Assembly (NCBI GenBank): GCA_016719465.1
Contig: JADJYY010000006.1
Location: forward strand, 31,238-95,237
DNA from: Hydrogenophilales bacterium
Lineage (GTDB): Bacteria; Pseudomonadota; Gammaproteobacteria; Burkholderiales; Thiobacillaceae
Length of the DNA: 64,000 bases
Direction: 5' to 3'
Position 1 is the first letter of the stretch; every line of letters starts with the position of its first letter. The notes under the pieces were generated by a model. The model had not been told where the DNA came from and did no database searches. It saw only the letters and a program-made list of their open reading frames with translations. Positions 7,000 through 15,006 of the stretch are shown in pieces. The translations under genes were made by a program, and so were the position numbers.

Positions 7000-8364
7000 T
7001 CAACCCACCTTGGGCAGGCGATGCAAGGCCGCCTCGATCTCGTGCTCCGGATAGGCGTAGTCCTCCAGTTGGCCGGAGAAGTAGCGGTCGTAGGACGACA
7101 TGTCGAAGTGGCCGTGGCCGGACAGGTTGAAGAACAGCACCTTGGGCTCGCCGGTCTCCTTGCAGCGCAGGGCTTCGTCGATGCAGGCGCGGATGGCGTG
7201 GCAGGATTCCGGCGCCGGGATGATGCCTTCCGAGCGGGCGAAGGTGACGCCGGCCTCGAAGGTGGCCACCTGGGGCACGGCCACCGCCTCGATCAGATTC
7301 TCGTGGTAGAGCTGGGACACCAGGGGCGAATCGCCGTGGTAGCGCAGGCCGCCGGCATGGATGCCGGGGGGCATGAAATCATGGCCCAGGGTGTACATGA
7401 GCATCAGCGGCGTCAGGCCGACGGCATCGCCGAAGTCATAGGCGTAGTGGCCCTTGGTGAGGGTGGGGCAGGAGGTGGGCTCGGCGGCCACCAGCCGTGT
7501 GTTCTGGGCCTTCGCGACACCCGCGGCCTTGTCCGCCAGGAACGGGAAGGCGGTGCCGGCGAAGTTGGAGCCGCCGCCGCAGCAGGCGAACACCATGTCC
7601 GGATACTCGCCCACCTTCTCGAACTGCTTCTTGGCTTCCAGGCCGATGATGGTCTGGTGGTGGCACACGTGGTTCAGCACCGAGCCCAGGGCGTAGTTGG
7701 TGTCGGGCCGGCTGGCGGCCTCCTCCACCGCTTCCGAGATGGCGATGCCCAGGCTGCCGTTGGATTCCGGGTCCAGTTCCAGGATCTTGCGGCCGGACAC
7801 GGTGTTGGGCGTGGGGCTGGCGAACACCTCGGCGCCCCAGGTCTGCATCATGGAGCGGCGATAGGGCTTCTGCTCGTAGGACACCTTCACCATGTAGACC
7901 CGCACGTCGATGCCGAACATCTGCCCGGCCAGGGCCAGGGAGCAGCCCCACTGGCCGGCGCCGGTCTCGGTGGCCAGGCGCTTGATGCCGGCCTGGGCGT
8001 TGTAATAGGCCTGGGCGATGGAGGTGTTGACCTTGTGGGAGCCGGCCGGCGAGACGCCTTCGTACTTGTAGTAGATCTTGGCCGGCGTGCCCAGGGCCGC
8101 TTCCAGCTTGTGGGCGCGGAACAGGGGGCTGGGCCGGTACATGCGGTAGGCCTCGCGCACCGGCTCGGGAATGGGAATCCAGCGCTCGGCGGAGACTTCC
8201 TGCTCGATCAGGGCCATGGGGAAGATGGCCGTCAGGGCTTCCGGACCGATGGGCTTGCCATCCGGGCCCAGGGGGGGAGCCGGCTTGTTGGGCATGTCCG
8301 CCACCACGTTGTACCAGTGGGTGGGAATGTCGGACTCGTCGAGCAGGATCTTGGTTTGCGGCAT
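7000..8364 (-). CDS. trpB2: TrpB2-type tryptophan synthase beta chain
   Basis: This is a PLP enzyme of 454 residues in the TrpB2 branch, which is longer than standard TrpB and often lacks a TrpA partner nearby. It has the PLP lysine in GSHKVN, the phosphate-binding CGGGSNFAG, and the serine/indole site segment ETGAGQWG. TrpB2 members make tryptophan from indole and serine or replace TrpB. No trpA is in the window. It is divergent from a Nudix gene across a 105-base gap that contains TATACT at 8432-8437. It is followed by the aroG leader, so two aromatic-pathway genes lie side by side. Confidence 0.93.
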   Translation of the reverse strand: MPQTKILLDESDIPTHWYNVVADMPNKPAPPLGPDGKPIGPEALTAIFPMALIEQEVSAERWIPIPEPVREAYRMYRPSPLFRAHKLEAALGTPAKIYYKYEGVSPAGSHKVNTSIAQAYYNAQAGIKRLATETGAGQWGCSLALAGQMFGIDVRVYMVKVSYEQKPYRRSMMQTWGAEVFASPTPNTVSGRKILELDPESNGSLGIAISEAVEEAASRPDTNYALGSVLNHVCHHQTIIGLEAKKQFEKVGEYPDMVFACCGGGSNFAGTAFPFLADKAAGVAKAQNTRLVAAEPTSCPTLTKGHYAYDFGDAVGLTPLMLMYTLGHDFMPPGIHAGGLRYHGDSPLVSQLYHENLIEAVAVPQVATFEAGVTFARSEGIIPAPESCHAIRACIDEALRCKETGEPKVLFFNLSGHGHFDMSSYDRYFSGQLEDYAYPEHEIEAALHRLPKVG

Positions 8365-8469
8365 GAAGGTCTCCAGGTTGTCTCCGTTGGTACGCCGGTG
8401 CCTCCCCCGGCCGCCGGCGAATCCGGCGAACTATACTCGCGCGCTCATCGAACCGAAAAGCGCACAGCC

Positions 8470-9021
8470 ATGGAACATCCCGACCTCACCGAACACACCC
8501 TGGACTCCCGCGACGAATACCGGGGCCGCCTGCTGCACGTGAAAAAGGACCGGGTGCGTTTGCCGGACGGCAACGAATCCAGCCGCGAATACATCGTCCA
8601 TCCCGGCGCCGCGGTGATCCTGCCCATCTTCGAAAACGGCGACATCCTGCTGGAACGCCAGCATCGTTATCCGTTGCGGCGCGACTTCATCGAACTGCCC
8701 GCCGGCAAGTTCGACCCCCACGAAACCGAACTGGCCTGCGCCCAGCGGGAATTGCAGGAGGAAACCGGCTACGTCGCCCTGAAATGGCGCGAACTGCCCA
8801 CCTTCTACCCCTGCATCGGCTATGCCAACGAACGCCTGGTCTACTTCCTGGCCGAGGAACTGAGCTTCAGCGGCGAGAACATGGACGAGGACGAATTCCT
8901 GGAAATCCTGCGGGTGCCCTTTGCCGAGGCCATGGTGATGGTGGGGGACGGGCGCATCGACGAGGCGAAGACGGTGATGGGCTTGCTTTGGTTTGAGCGG
9001 TTTGGCGCAAAAGGCCGGTGA
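8470..9021 (+). CDS. nudF: Nudix hydrolase, ADP-ribose pyrophosphatase type
   Basis: This 183-residue protein splits nucleotide-sugar or ADP-ribose diphosphates. The Nudix box GKFDPHETELACAQRELQEETGYV spans about residues 81-104, with REXXEE metal ligands intact. The downstream PCIGYANERLVYFLAEEL segment fits the ADP-ribose pyrophosphatase subfamily rather than MutT. The ATG at 8470 is preceded by a divergent promoter region shared with trpB2. The stop overlaps an in-frame GTG of the next gene's reading frame, so the two are probably cotranscribed. The exact substrate is inferred. Confidence 0.88.
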   Translation: MEHPDLTEHTLDSRDEYRGRLLHVKKDRVRLPDGNESSREYIVHPGAAVILPIFENGDILLERQHRYPLRRDFIELPAGKFDPHETELACAQRELQEETGYVALKWRELPTFYPCIGYANERLVYFLAEELSFSGENMDEDEFLEILRVPFAEAMVMVGDGRIDEAKTVMGLLWFERFGAKGR

Positions 9022-9056
9022 TAAACTCGATTCGTCCCGAATTTGTCCAGTTCGCC

Positions 9057-9398
9057 ATGCCCATTACCTCACTGGAACAACTTGCCGCCGCCGTGAAGGA
9101 ATTCGGCCGGGAGCGGGACTGGCACCAGTACCACGACCCCAAGAACCTGACCGCCGCGCTGATCGTCGAAGCGGCGGAATTGCTGGAGCCTTTCCAGTGG
9201 CTGACCCCGGAGGAAAGCCTGAACCTGCCGGCACCCAAGCGGGAGGCGGTACGCCAGGAAATGGCCGACGTGCTGATCTATCTGGTGAGCCTGGCCAACT
9301 GCCTGGACATCGATTTGTTGAGGGCCGCCGAGGACAAGCTGGCCATCAACGCGGCCAAGTACCCGGTGGAAAAGGCCAGGGGCTCCTGCGCTAAATAG
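9057..9398 (+). CDS. MazG-like nucleotide pyrophosphohydrolase
   Basis: This small all-alpha NTP pyrophosphatase of 113 residues belongs to the group that includes the dCTP house-cleaning enzymes. It has the metal-binding pattern AALIVEAAELLEPFQW and later EMADVLIYLVSLAN, that is EXXE and EXXD. I prefer the ATG at 9057 (MPITSLEQL) to a GTG at 9018 that overlaps the Nudix stop, because family members usually begin near here. Lying beside a Nudix hydrolase, it may share a nucleotide-pool cleaning role; that is inference. Confidence 0.85.
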   Translation: MPITSLEQLAAAVKEFGRERDWHQYHDPKNLTAALIVEAAELLEPFQWLTPEESLNLPAPKREAVRQEMADVLIYLVSLANCLDIDLLRAAEDKLAINAAKYPVEKARGSCAK

Positions 9399-9419
9399 CC
9401 CATGAACTCTGAATCGACC

Positions 9420-9731
9420 ATGAGCCACTTCAAACACCACCTGTTTTTCTGCCTCAACGTGCGCGACGACGGCGAGCCCTGCTGCACCGACCACAACGCC
9501 GAGGCCATGTTCGAGCGCGCCAAGAAGAAGGCCAAGAAGCTGGGCCTGCACGGCAAAGGCGGCGACTGCCGGGTAAACCGGGCCGGCTGCTTCGACCGCT
9601 GCGCCGAAGGGCCGGTGTGCGTGGTCTATCCCGACGCGGTCTGGTACACCTACGTGGACGAGGCGGACATCGACGAGATCGTCGAGTCCCACCTGCGCGA
9701 CGGCAAGGTGGTGGAACGGTTGAAGATTTGA
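9420..9731 (+). CDS. Thioredoxin-fold (2Fe-2S) ferredoxin
   Basis: This protein of about 103 residues begins MSHFKHHLFFCLN. Four cysteines are placed as in thioredoxin-like 2Fe-2S ferredoxins: C in FFCLN, then DCRVNRAGCFDRCAEGP, with a second early pair in EPCC. The family carries electrons, but the partner is unknown. An ATG 18 bases upstream would add MNSEST; I prefer the inner one for its family-typical start. It is separated from the next gene by a GC-rich palindromic repeat. Confidence 0.87.
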   Translation: MSHFKHHLFFCLNVRDDGEPCCTDHNAEAMFERAKKKAKKLGLHGKGGDCRVNRAGCFDRCAEGPVCVVYPDAVWYTYVDEADIDEIVESHLRDGKVVERLKI

Positions 9732-9743
9732 ACATCACCGCGA

Positions 9744-9830
9744 CGCCCCTCCCCAGCCCTCCCCTCGAGCGGGGAGGGGGTGATCACCTCCCCCGCGGGC
9801 GGGGGAGGCTGGGAGGGGGAGGGGATCCGC
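9744..9830. repeat. GC-rich palindromic repeat (ccctccc/ggggagg type)
   Basis: The gap holds two back-to-back hairpins: ccctcccctcgagcggggaggg and cctcccccgcgggcgggggagg, flanked by cccctcccc and ggggagggg that pair with each other. The same design recurs at 27958-28050, and single-hairpin versions occur inside dnaX (3691-3732) and near 47855. It is a dispersed genomic repeat, not a terminator with a T-run. Confidence 0.75.
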
Positions 9831-9837
9831 CCTGGCC

Positions 9838-10440
9838 GTGAAGAAACACAAACTCCGCATCAGGGGCCCCGCCGGCGCCATCGAAACGGTGATCGAGGAG
9901 CCGGCGGGGGATCCGCGCGGCCTGGCCCTGGTTGCCCATCCCCATCCCCTGCGCGGCGGCAGCCTGGACAACAAGGTGGCCTGGACCCTGGCCCGTGCGG
10001 CATTGACGTGTGGTCTGGTGGCGATCCGCCCCAACTTCCGAGGCGTGGGCAACAGCGAGGGGGAGTTCGACCACGGCGTGGGCGAGACCGAGGACCTGCT
10101 GGCCGTGGCCCGGGCCGCGGAAGCCCATTACGGGACTCTGCCCTGGACGCTCATGGGCTTTTCCTTCGGCGCCTACGTGCAGCAGCGGGTAGCCAAGTCC
10201 ATGCATGCCCAGCGCCTGATCATGGTGGGTCCGGCAGTGTCCATGTATGAGTTCGAACCCACCTCCATGCCTTCCACCATCATCCACGGCGACCAGGATG
10301 AAGTGATCCCCTTCGCCGCCGCCCGGGACTACGCCTCGGCCCACGATATACCGCTGATCGTGGTGGAAGGCTGCGGCCATTTCTTCCATGGCCGACTGCG
10401 GGAATTGCAGAGCCATGTGGAGGCGCTGTGTCACCCGTGA
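9838..10440 (+). CDS. Alpha/beta hydrolase
   Basis: This 200-residue serine hydrolase of the small alpha/beta type has HPHPLRGG near the start, RPNFRGVGNSEG, the nucleophile elbow GFSFG at about residue 106, the acid segment HGDQDEVIP, and the His in GCGHFFHG. The catalytic triad is therefore complete. The start is a GTG at 9838 directly after the palindromic repeat. It overlaps the ABC ATPase gene downstream by 13 bases, so the two are translated together. Substrate is unknown. Confidence 0.85.
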   Translation: MKKHKLRIRGPAGAIETVIEEPAGDPRGLALVAHPHPLRGGSLDNKVAWTLARAALTCGLVAIRPNFRGVGNSEGEFDHGVGETEDLLAVARAAEAHYGTLPWTLMGFSFGAYVQQRVAKSMHAQRLIMVGPAVSMYEFEPTSMPSTIIHGDQDEVIPFAAARDYASAHDIPLIVVEGCGHFFHGRLRELQSHVEALCHP

Positions 10441-11348
10441 AGCCACCACTGAGCCTGCGTGGCCTCAGCAAAAGCTACGGTGGCCAGCTGGTCGTGGACG
10501 GCTTCGACCTGGAACTTGAGCCGGGCCGCTGCCATGGCCTGCTGGGTCCCAACGGCGCCGGCAAGACCACCACCCTGCGCCTGGCCCTGGGACTGATCGG
10601 CGCCGACGCCGGCACGGTGGAACTGCTCGGCTACCCCATGCCGGATCAGGCCAGGCTGGCGCGCCGCAAGGTCGGCGTGGTGCCCCAGGTGGACAGCCTG
10701 GACCCGGATTTCACCGTCGGCGAGAACCTGCAAACCTACGGCCGCTATTTCGGCCTGTCCGGCAAAGTCATCGCAGAACGCATCCCCAGCCTGCTGGATT
10801 TCGCCGGCCTCGCCGGCAAGGCCGACGCCCCCATCCTCACCCTGTCCGGCGGCATGAAGCGGCGCCTCACCCTGGCCCGCGCCCTGGTCAACGACCCGGA
10901 CCTGATCTTCCTGGACGAGCCCACCACCGGCCTCGACCCCCAGGCGCGCCACCTGATCTGGCAGGGCCTGCGCCGGCTCATCGCCCAGGGCAAGACCCTG
11001 CTGCTCACCACCCACTTCATGGACGAGGCGGAACGCCTGTGCGACGTCATCAGCGTCATGGACAAAGGCCGGATCATCGTGCGCGGCAGCCCGCGCGAGC
11101 TGATCGCCGGCCACATCGAGCCTCACGTGGTGGAAATCTACGGTGACGGCCTTGGCGAGTGGAGTGCGTGCGCTTCCAGTTTCTGCCGGCGCTGCGAGCA
11201 GGCCGGCGAAACCCTGTTCTGCTACACGGACGATCCGGAAAAGCTGGTCGCGGAACTGGAAGCCAGCCAGGGCCTGCGTTATTTGCACCGGCCGGCGAAT
11301 CTGGAAGACGTGTTCCTCAAGCTGACCGGAAGGGATCTGCGTGACTGA
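10428..11348 (+). CDS. ABC transporter ATP-binding protein, NodI-type
   Basis: This is the ATPase half of an export complex related to NodIJ and DRA drug exporters. The 306 residues contain Walker A GPNGAGKTT, Q-loop VPQVDSLDPD, signature LSGGMKRR, Walker B LIFLDEPTTGLDP and the switch His in LLTTHFMDE. A C-terminal regulatory tail of about 80 residues is normal for this group. The GTG at 10428 lies inside the end of the hydrolase gene; a second GTG at 10437 would also work. The permease follows after a 100-base gap holding a palindromic repeat. Confidence 0.9.
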   Translation: MSPVKPPLSLRGLSKSYGGQLVVDGFDLELEPGRCHGLLGPNGAGKTTTLRLALGLIGADAGTVELLGYPMPDQARLARRKVGVVPQVDSLDPDFTVGENLQTYGRYFGLSGKVIAERIPSLLDFAGLAGKADAPILTLSGGMKRRLTLARALVNDPDLIFLDEPTTGLDPQARHLIWQGLRRLIAQGKTLLLTTHFMDEAERLCDVISVMDKGRIIVRGSPRELIAGHIEPHVVEIYGDGLGEWSACASSFCRRCEQAGETLFCYTDDPEKLVAELEASQGLRYLHRPANLEDVFLKLTGRDLRD

Positions 11349-11365
11349 AACCGCTATCTCCATCT

Positions 11366-11436
11366 CGTCACCCCGGCGCAGGCCGGGGTCCAGGGCATTG
11401 GGCTTCCTGGATTCCGGCCTGCGCCGGAATGGCGGC
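11366..11436. repeat. Palindromic repeat between the two ABC genes
   Basis: Two inverted arms, CCCCGGCGCAGGCCGGGG and TTCCGGCCTGCGCCGGAA, each a near-palindrome, also pair with each other around a short centre (gtccagg ... cctggat). The design cgtca-ccccggcg ... cgccgg-aatgg is a widespread proteobacterial REP-like unit. It lies in the gap between ATPase and permease. Confidence 0.75.
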
Positions 11437-11456
11437 GAAGACTGGAAGTGTCAGCC

Positions 11457-12179
11457 ATGAGTTGGTACCCCGTCTGGCGTCGCAACTTCCTGGTCTGGAA
11501 GAAGCTGGCCGGCCCTTCCCTGCTGGGCAACCTGGCCGATCCCATGCTCTACATGCTGGGCCTGGGCTACGGCCTGGGCGGGCTGCTGCCGGCGGTGGAC
11601 GGGGTGCCCTACCTGAACTTCCTCGCCGCCGGCACCCTGGCCTACAGCGTCATGAACAGCGCCACCTTCGAGACGCTCTATTCCGCCTTCTCGCGCATGC
11701 ACGTGCAGAAGACCTGGGACGCCATCCTCAACACGCCCCTGGGCCTGAAGGACATCCTGCTGGGCGAATTGTTCTGGGCCACCTCCAAGAGCCTGCTGTC
11801 CGGCATCGCCATCCTGCTGGTGGTGTGGGTGCTGGGCCTGTACGCGGATCTGGGCATGACCCTGGCCCTGCTGCCGGTGGCGCTGCTCACCGGGTTCTGT
11901 TTCGCCGGGCTGGGCCTGGCCATCAACGCGGTGTCTCCCAACTACGATTTCTTCCTCTACTACTTCACCCTGGCCATCACCCCCATGATCCTGCTGGGCG
12001 GCGTGTTCTACCCGCCCACCGCCCTGCCCGCCTGGCTGGCGGGCATCGCCGCCTGGCTGCCGTTGACCCACGCCATCGAACTGGCGCGGCCGCTGATCCT
12101 GGGGAACTGGCCGAAGGCATGCTGCCGCATGCGGTGGCGTTGGTGGCCTATGGGACGGTGGGATTTGCCGCCGCCCTGA
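11457..12179 (+). CDS. ABC transporter permease, NodJ-type, frameshifted near its end
   Basis: This membrane half of the NodIJ-like exporter begins MSWYPVWRRNFLVWKKL and shows six hydrophobic segments typical of ABC2 permeases, including ILLGGVFYPPTALP. After NWP (about 12110) the frame turns into an arginine/tryptophan-rich tail (CCRMRWRWWPMGRW) that does not belong to the family. The expected ending EGMLPHAVALVAYG through LTRRRLLR is found one frame over, ending at 12208. One missing base near 12109-12113 explains it. It is either a sequencing error or a real loss of the last membrane helix. The ATG at 11457 is preferred over a GTG at 11448. Confidence 0.8.
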   Translation: MSWYPVWRRNFLVWKKLAGPSLLGNLADPMLYMLGLGYGLGGLLPAVDGVPYLNFLAAGTLAYSVMNSATFETLYSAFSRMHVQKTWDAILNTPLGLKDILLGELFWATSKSLLSGIAILLVVWVLGLYADLGMTLALLPVALLTGFCFAGLGLAINAVSPNYDFFLYYFTLAITPMILLGGVFYPPTALPAWLAGIAAWLPLTHAIELARPLILGNWPKACCRMRWRWWPMGRWDLPPP

Positions 12180-12209
12180 GGCTGACGCGGCGGCGGTTGC
12201 TGCGCTGAA

Positions 12210-12458
12210 TCAGACGGCTTCGGTCGCCAGGCAGGTAGCGTGCAGCTTGACCGGGGAGAGTTCCAATCCATTGGGCCAGCACAGCGCGCCGGCGTCGATG
12301 AACAGCCGGCGGAAATACGCTTCTTCACGCAGAGGTTCGAGAAGCGGGCCGGCGTTTTTCAGCAAATTCCGACCTTGTAATATGCCTTCCCTGCCATCGG
12401 AAAACCTGAGTCCGACCCGAAAGTCGCCCAGATAACGGGCTTCAATCACTTTAATCAT
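12210..12458 (-). CDS. DUF2442 domain protein
   Basis: This 82-residue protein begins MIKVIEARYLGDFRVGLRFSDG, which with the central LCWPNGLELSP is typical of DUF2442. Such genes normally sit directly after a DUF4160 gene and the pair behaves like a toxin-antitoxin-style module; function is not established. Here the upstream DUF4160 partner is present only as a frameshifted remnant whose end overlaps this start. It converges on the ABC permease gene with one base between the stops. Confidence 0.82.
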   Translation of the reverse strand: MIKVIEARYLGDFRVGLRFSDGREGILQGRNLLKNAGPLLEPLREEAYFRRLFIDAGALCWPNGLELSPVKLHATCLATEAV

Positions 12459-12708
12459 CCTGATCCGCTCCCGGTATGCGCTCCATGGGCTCGAAACGCT
12501 GGGCATGTTCCCAGTTGGCCAGCAACTCAGCCTGATGGCGCAGGCACCACTCCTTCACTATAGCGGCCGCCTTGTTGGGTAGCCTGCCCTCGCTGATCTC
12601 TCCGCCTTCATGCCAGGGCCTCGAAGCCCTGGTATTCGACGGATGTGGGGCGGTGGATGGTCGTCATGCCATGCGCACGATGATGCCAAGAGATGGAAGG
12701 ATGGGCAT
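12451..12708 (-). pseudogene. Decayed DUF4160 gene
   Basis: Reading leftwards, three frames in turn give DUF4160 pieces. They are MPILPSLGIIVRM (12708 to about 12670), then WHDDHPPPH, then VEYQGFEALA, then HEGGEISEGRLPNKAAAIV and KEWCLRHQAELLANWEHAQ to a TAA at 12451-12453. Joined, these match the usual order of the family, with at least three small deletions. The remnant overlaps the start of the DUF2442 gene as intact pairs do. Its first 14 codons are now read as the C-terminus of the pyrC' gene. Confidence 0.78.
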
Positions 12709-14025
12709 CGCCGGCGTTTCGTCAGGCGTGGTTAGTGCGCGGGTGCTGCCATCCCGCCGGAAATCCAGATGCCCGTCAATCAGGGTGTATTGCACCCGCC
12801 CCTGCATTTCCAGGCCCAGATAGGGACTGTTCTTGCCCAGGCTGGCCAGGTTGGAGGGGCTGACGATCCAGGCGGCGTCCGGGTCGAACAGGCACAGGTC
12901 GGCGGGCCGGCCGGCGGCGATGACGCCGGCATCCACCCCCAGGATGCGGGCCGGATGCTGGGTGAGGTAGGCCAGGGCCTTGACCAGGGGCAGGCCGGTC
13001 TCCCGCGCCCATTTCAGGGTCAGGGGCAGCAGCAGTTCCACGCCGGTGGCGCCGGGGTCGGCTTCCTGGAACGGCAATTCCTTGGCGTCGTCGTCCACCG
13101 GGGCATGGTCGGAGCAGATGGCGTCGATGGTGCCGTCCTCCAGGCCGTGGCGGATGGCGTCCCGGTCGCGCTGGCTGCGCAGGGGCGGGATCAGGTGGCA
13201 GTTGGCATTGAAGTCGGCGGTATCCATTTCCGACAGGTGGACGTGATGCACGCCCACGTCGCAGGTGATGGGCAGGCCGTCGTGCTTGGCGCGGCGCACC
13301 ATTTCGATGCCGGCCCGGCTGGACAGGCGGGCCAGGTGCACGCGGGCGCGGGTTTCCCGCACCAGCAGCAGGATGGTGGACAGGGCCACGGTCTCCGCCG
13401 GTACCGGGATGGTGGGGAAGCCCAGGCGGGCGGCGATGACGCCGTCATGGGCGACGCCTTCCCGGGCCAGGTGGGGATCCTGGGGGCGCAGCCAGAGGGG
13501 CAGTTCGAAGGTTTTCGCGTACTCCATGGCGCGCAGCAATACCTGGGTATCCACCATCGGCGCGTCGGCCTGGCTGAAGGCCATGCAGCCGGCCTCGTTG
13601 AGCTCCGCCATTTCCGTGAGGCGCTCGCCCGCGAGTTGCCGGGTCAGGGCGCCGATGGGATAGACCCTCGGGCCGGGCATGTGCTTGGCGCGGAACTTGA
13701 GCATTTCCACCAGGCCGGGCTCGTCCAGGGGCGGATCCGTGTCGGGGGGGCAGGCCAGGGACGTGATGCCGCCCACGGCGCAGGCGTGCATCTCGGATTC
13801 CAGGGTGGCCCGGTATTCCAGGCCCGGCTCGCGCAGGCGCACCGACAGGTCCACCAGGCCGGGGCAGACGACCAGTCCGCCGGCATCGATGACCTGGTTG
13901 GCGTGGAAGTCCGAGGGACCCTGGCCGACGCCGACGATGTGGCCGGCGGCGACGAAGACATCCCGTACCGCGTCCAGGCCGGAAGCGGGGTCGACGACGC
14001 GGCCGTTCCTGATCAGGATTTTCAT
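12664..14025 (-). CDS. pyrC: Non-catalytic dihydroorotase homologue PyrC'
   Basis: This dihydroorotase-like protein is coded with aspartate carbamoyltransferase; in pseudomonads and relatives the pair forms one complex in which this subunit is structural. The metal-binding HxH of active enzymes is replaced by DLSVRLREPG at about residue 58, so the site is probably dead, though SDHAPVDDD remains. It overlaps pyrB by 4 bases. At 453 residues it is about 20 longer than expected. The tail after HLDFRRD runs into MPILPSLGIIVRM, which is the start of a degenerate DUF4160 gene, so the native stop seems to have been lost. A separate active dihydroorotase must exist elsewhere. Confidence 0.9.
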   Translation of the reverse strand: MKILIRNGRVVDPASGLDAVRDVFVAAGHIVGVGQGPSDFHANQVIDAGGLVVCPGLVDLSVRLREPGLEYRATLESEMHACAVGGITSLACPPDTDPPLDEPGLVEMLKFRAKHMPGPRVYPIGALTRQLAGERLTEMAELNEAGCMAFSQADAPMVDTQVLLRAMEYAKTFELPLWLRPQDPHLAREGVAHDGVIAARLGFPTIPVPAETVALSTILLLVRETRARVHLARLSSRAGIEMVRRAKHDGLPITCDVGVHHVHLSEMDTADFNANCHLIPPLRSQRDRDAIRHGLEDGTIDAICSDHAPVDDDAKELPFQEADPGATGVELLLPLTLKWARETGLPLVKALAYLTQHPARILGVDAGVIAAGRPADLCLFDPDAAWIVSPSNLASLGKNSPYLGLEMQGRVQYTLIDGHLDFRRDGSTRALTTPDETPAMPILPSLGIIVRMA

Positions 14026-14999
14026 GATTGCGCTCCCGTGGCGCCCGAACCCGCGAGCAGGCTCATCACCGCCATGCGCACGGCGATGCCGAAGGTGACC
14101 TGGGACAGGATGACGGACTGCATGCCGTCCGCCACCGCCGAGTCGATCTCCACACCCCGGTTCATGGGGCCCGGGTGCATGACGATGGCGTCGGGTTTGG
14201 CCAGCTTGAGTTTGTCCGGGGTCAGGCCCCAGTGCTTGTAGTACTCGCCGGCGCTGGGCAGGCGCGAGCCGCGCATGCGTTCGTTCTGCAGGCGCAGCAT
14301 GAGCACCGCGTCCACGTCCCTGATGCCTTCGCTCATCTTGTGAAACACGTGCACGCCCAGGTTTTCCACGTCCCGGGGCAGCAGGGTCTTGGGGGCCACC
14401 ACGCGTACTTCCGGGCAGCCCAGGGTGGTGAGGGCGTGGATCTGGGAACGGGCGACGCGGGAATGCAGCACGTCGCCGACGATGGCCACGCGCAGGTTGT
14501 GGAAGGCGCCCTTGTAGTGGCGCAGGGTGAACATGTCGAGCAGGCCCTGGGTGGGGTGGGCGCAGCGGCCGTCGCCGGCGTTGATGACGTGGATGTGGGG
14601 CGCCACGTGGCGGGCGATGAGGTGGCTGGCGCCTGCGGCGGCGTGGCGCACGATAAACATGTCCGCCTGCATGGCCGACAGGTTGGCCACGGTATCCAGC
14701 AGGGTTTCGCCCTTGCTTTGCGACGAGGCGTTGATGTTCAGGTTGACCACGTCCGCCGACAGCCGCTTGGCGGCGATCTCGAAGGTGGTGCGGGTGCGGG
14801 TGGAGTTCTCGAAGAAGATGTTGAAGATGGCCTTGCCGCGCAGCAGGGGCACCTTCTTCACGTCCCGCTCGGCTTCCGAGACCGTGAGGAAGGACGCGGC
14901 GGTGTCCAGGATCTGGGTCAGGATGCGCGCCGGCAGGCCCTCCAGGGTGAGCAGGTGGCGCAGGCGGCCGTCGTCGGTGAGTTGCGGGTTGGCGCTCAT
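14022..14999 (-). CDS. pyrB: Aspartate carbamoyltransferase catalytic subunit
   Basis: This enzyme makes carbamoyl aspartate, the committed step of pyrimidine synthesis. The 325-residue protein carries the carbamoyl phosphate loop ENSTRTRTTFE, the NASSQSKGE segment, HPTQGLLDM, and HPGPMNRGVEI near the end. There is no pyrI regulatory gene; the neighbour is pyrC', as in class A enzymes. PyrR lies 7 bases upstream, so pyrR-pyrB-pyrC' form one unit. Confidence 0.97.
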   Translation of the reverse strand: MSANPQLTDDGRLRHLLTLEGLPARILTQILDTAASFLTVSEAERDVKKVPLLRGKAIFNIFFENSTRTRTTFEIAAKRLSADVVNLNINASSQSKGETLLDTVANLSAMQADMFIVRHAAAGASHLIARHVAPHIHVINAGDGRCAHPTQGLLDMFTLRHYKGAFHNLRVAIVGDVLHSRVARSQIHALTTLGCPEVRVVAPKTLLPRDVENLGVHVFHKMSEGIRDVDAVLMLRLQNERMRGSRLPSAGEYYKHWGLTPDKLKLAKPDAIVMHPGPMNRGVEIDSAVADGMQSVILSQVTFGIAVRMAVMSLLAGSGATGAQS

Positions 15000-15006
15000 G
15001 GCTTCC

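Noticed and set aside
8365..8469. A tryptophan or serine-rich leader peptide before trpB2
   Set aside because: The 105-base divergent gap has no short frame with repeated control codons and no terminator hairpin.
9732..9837. Rho-independent terminator after the ferredoxin gene
   Set aside because: Strong hairpins but no T-run. The same unit occurs inside genes, so it is a dispersed repeat.
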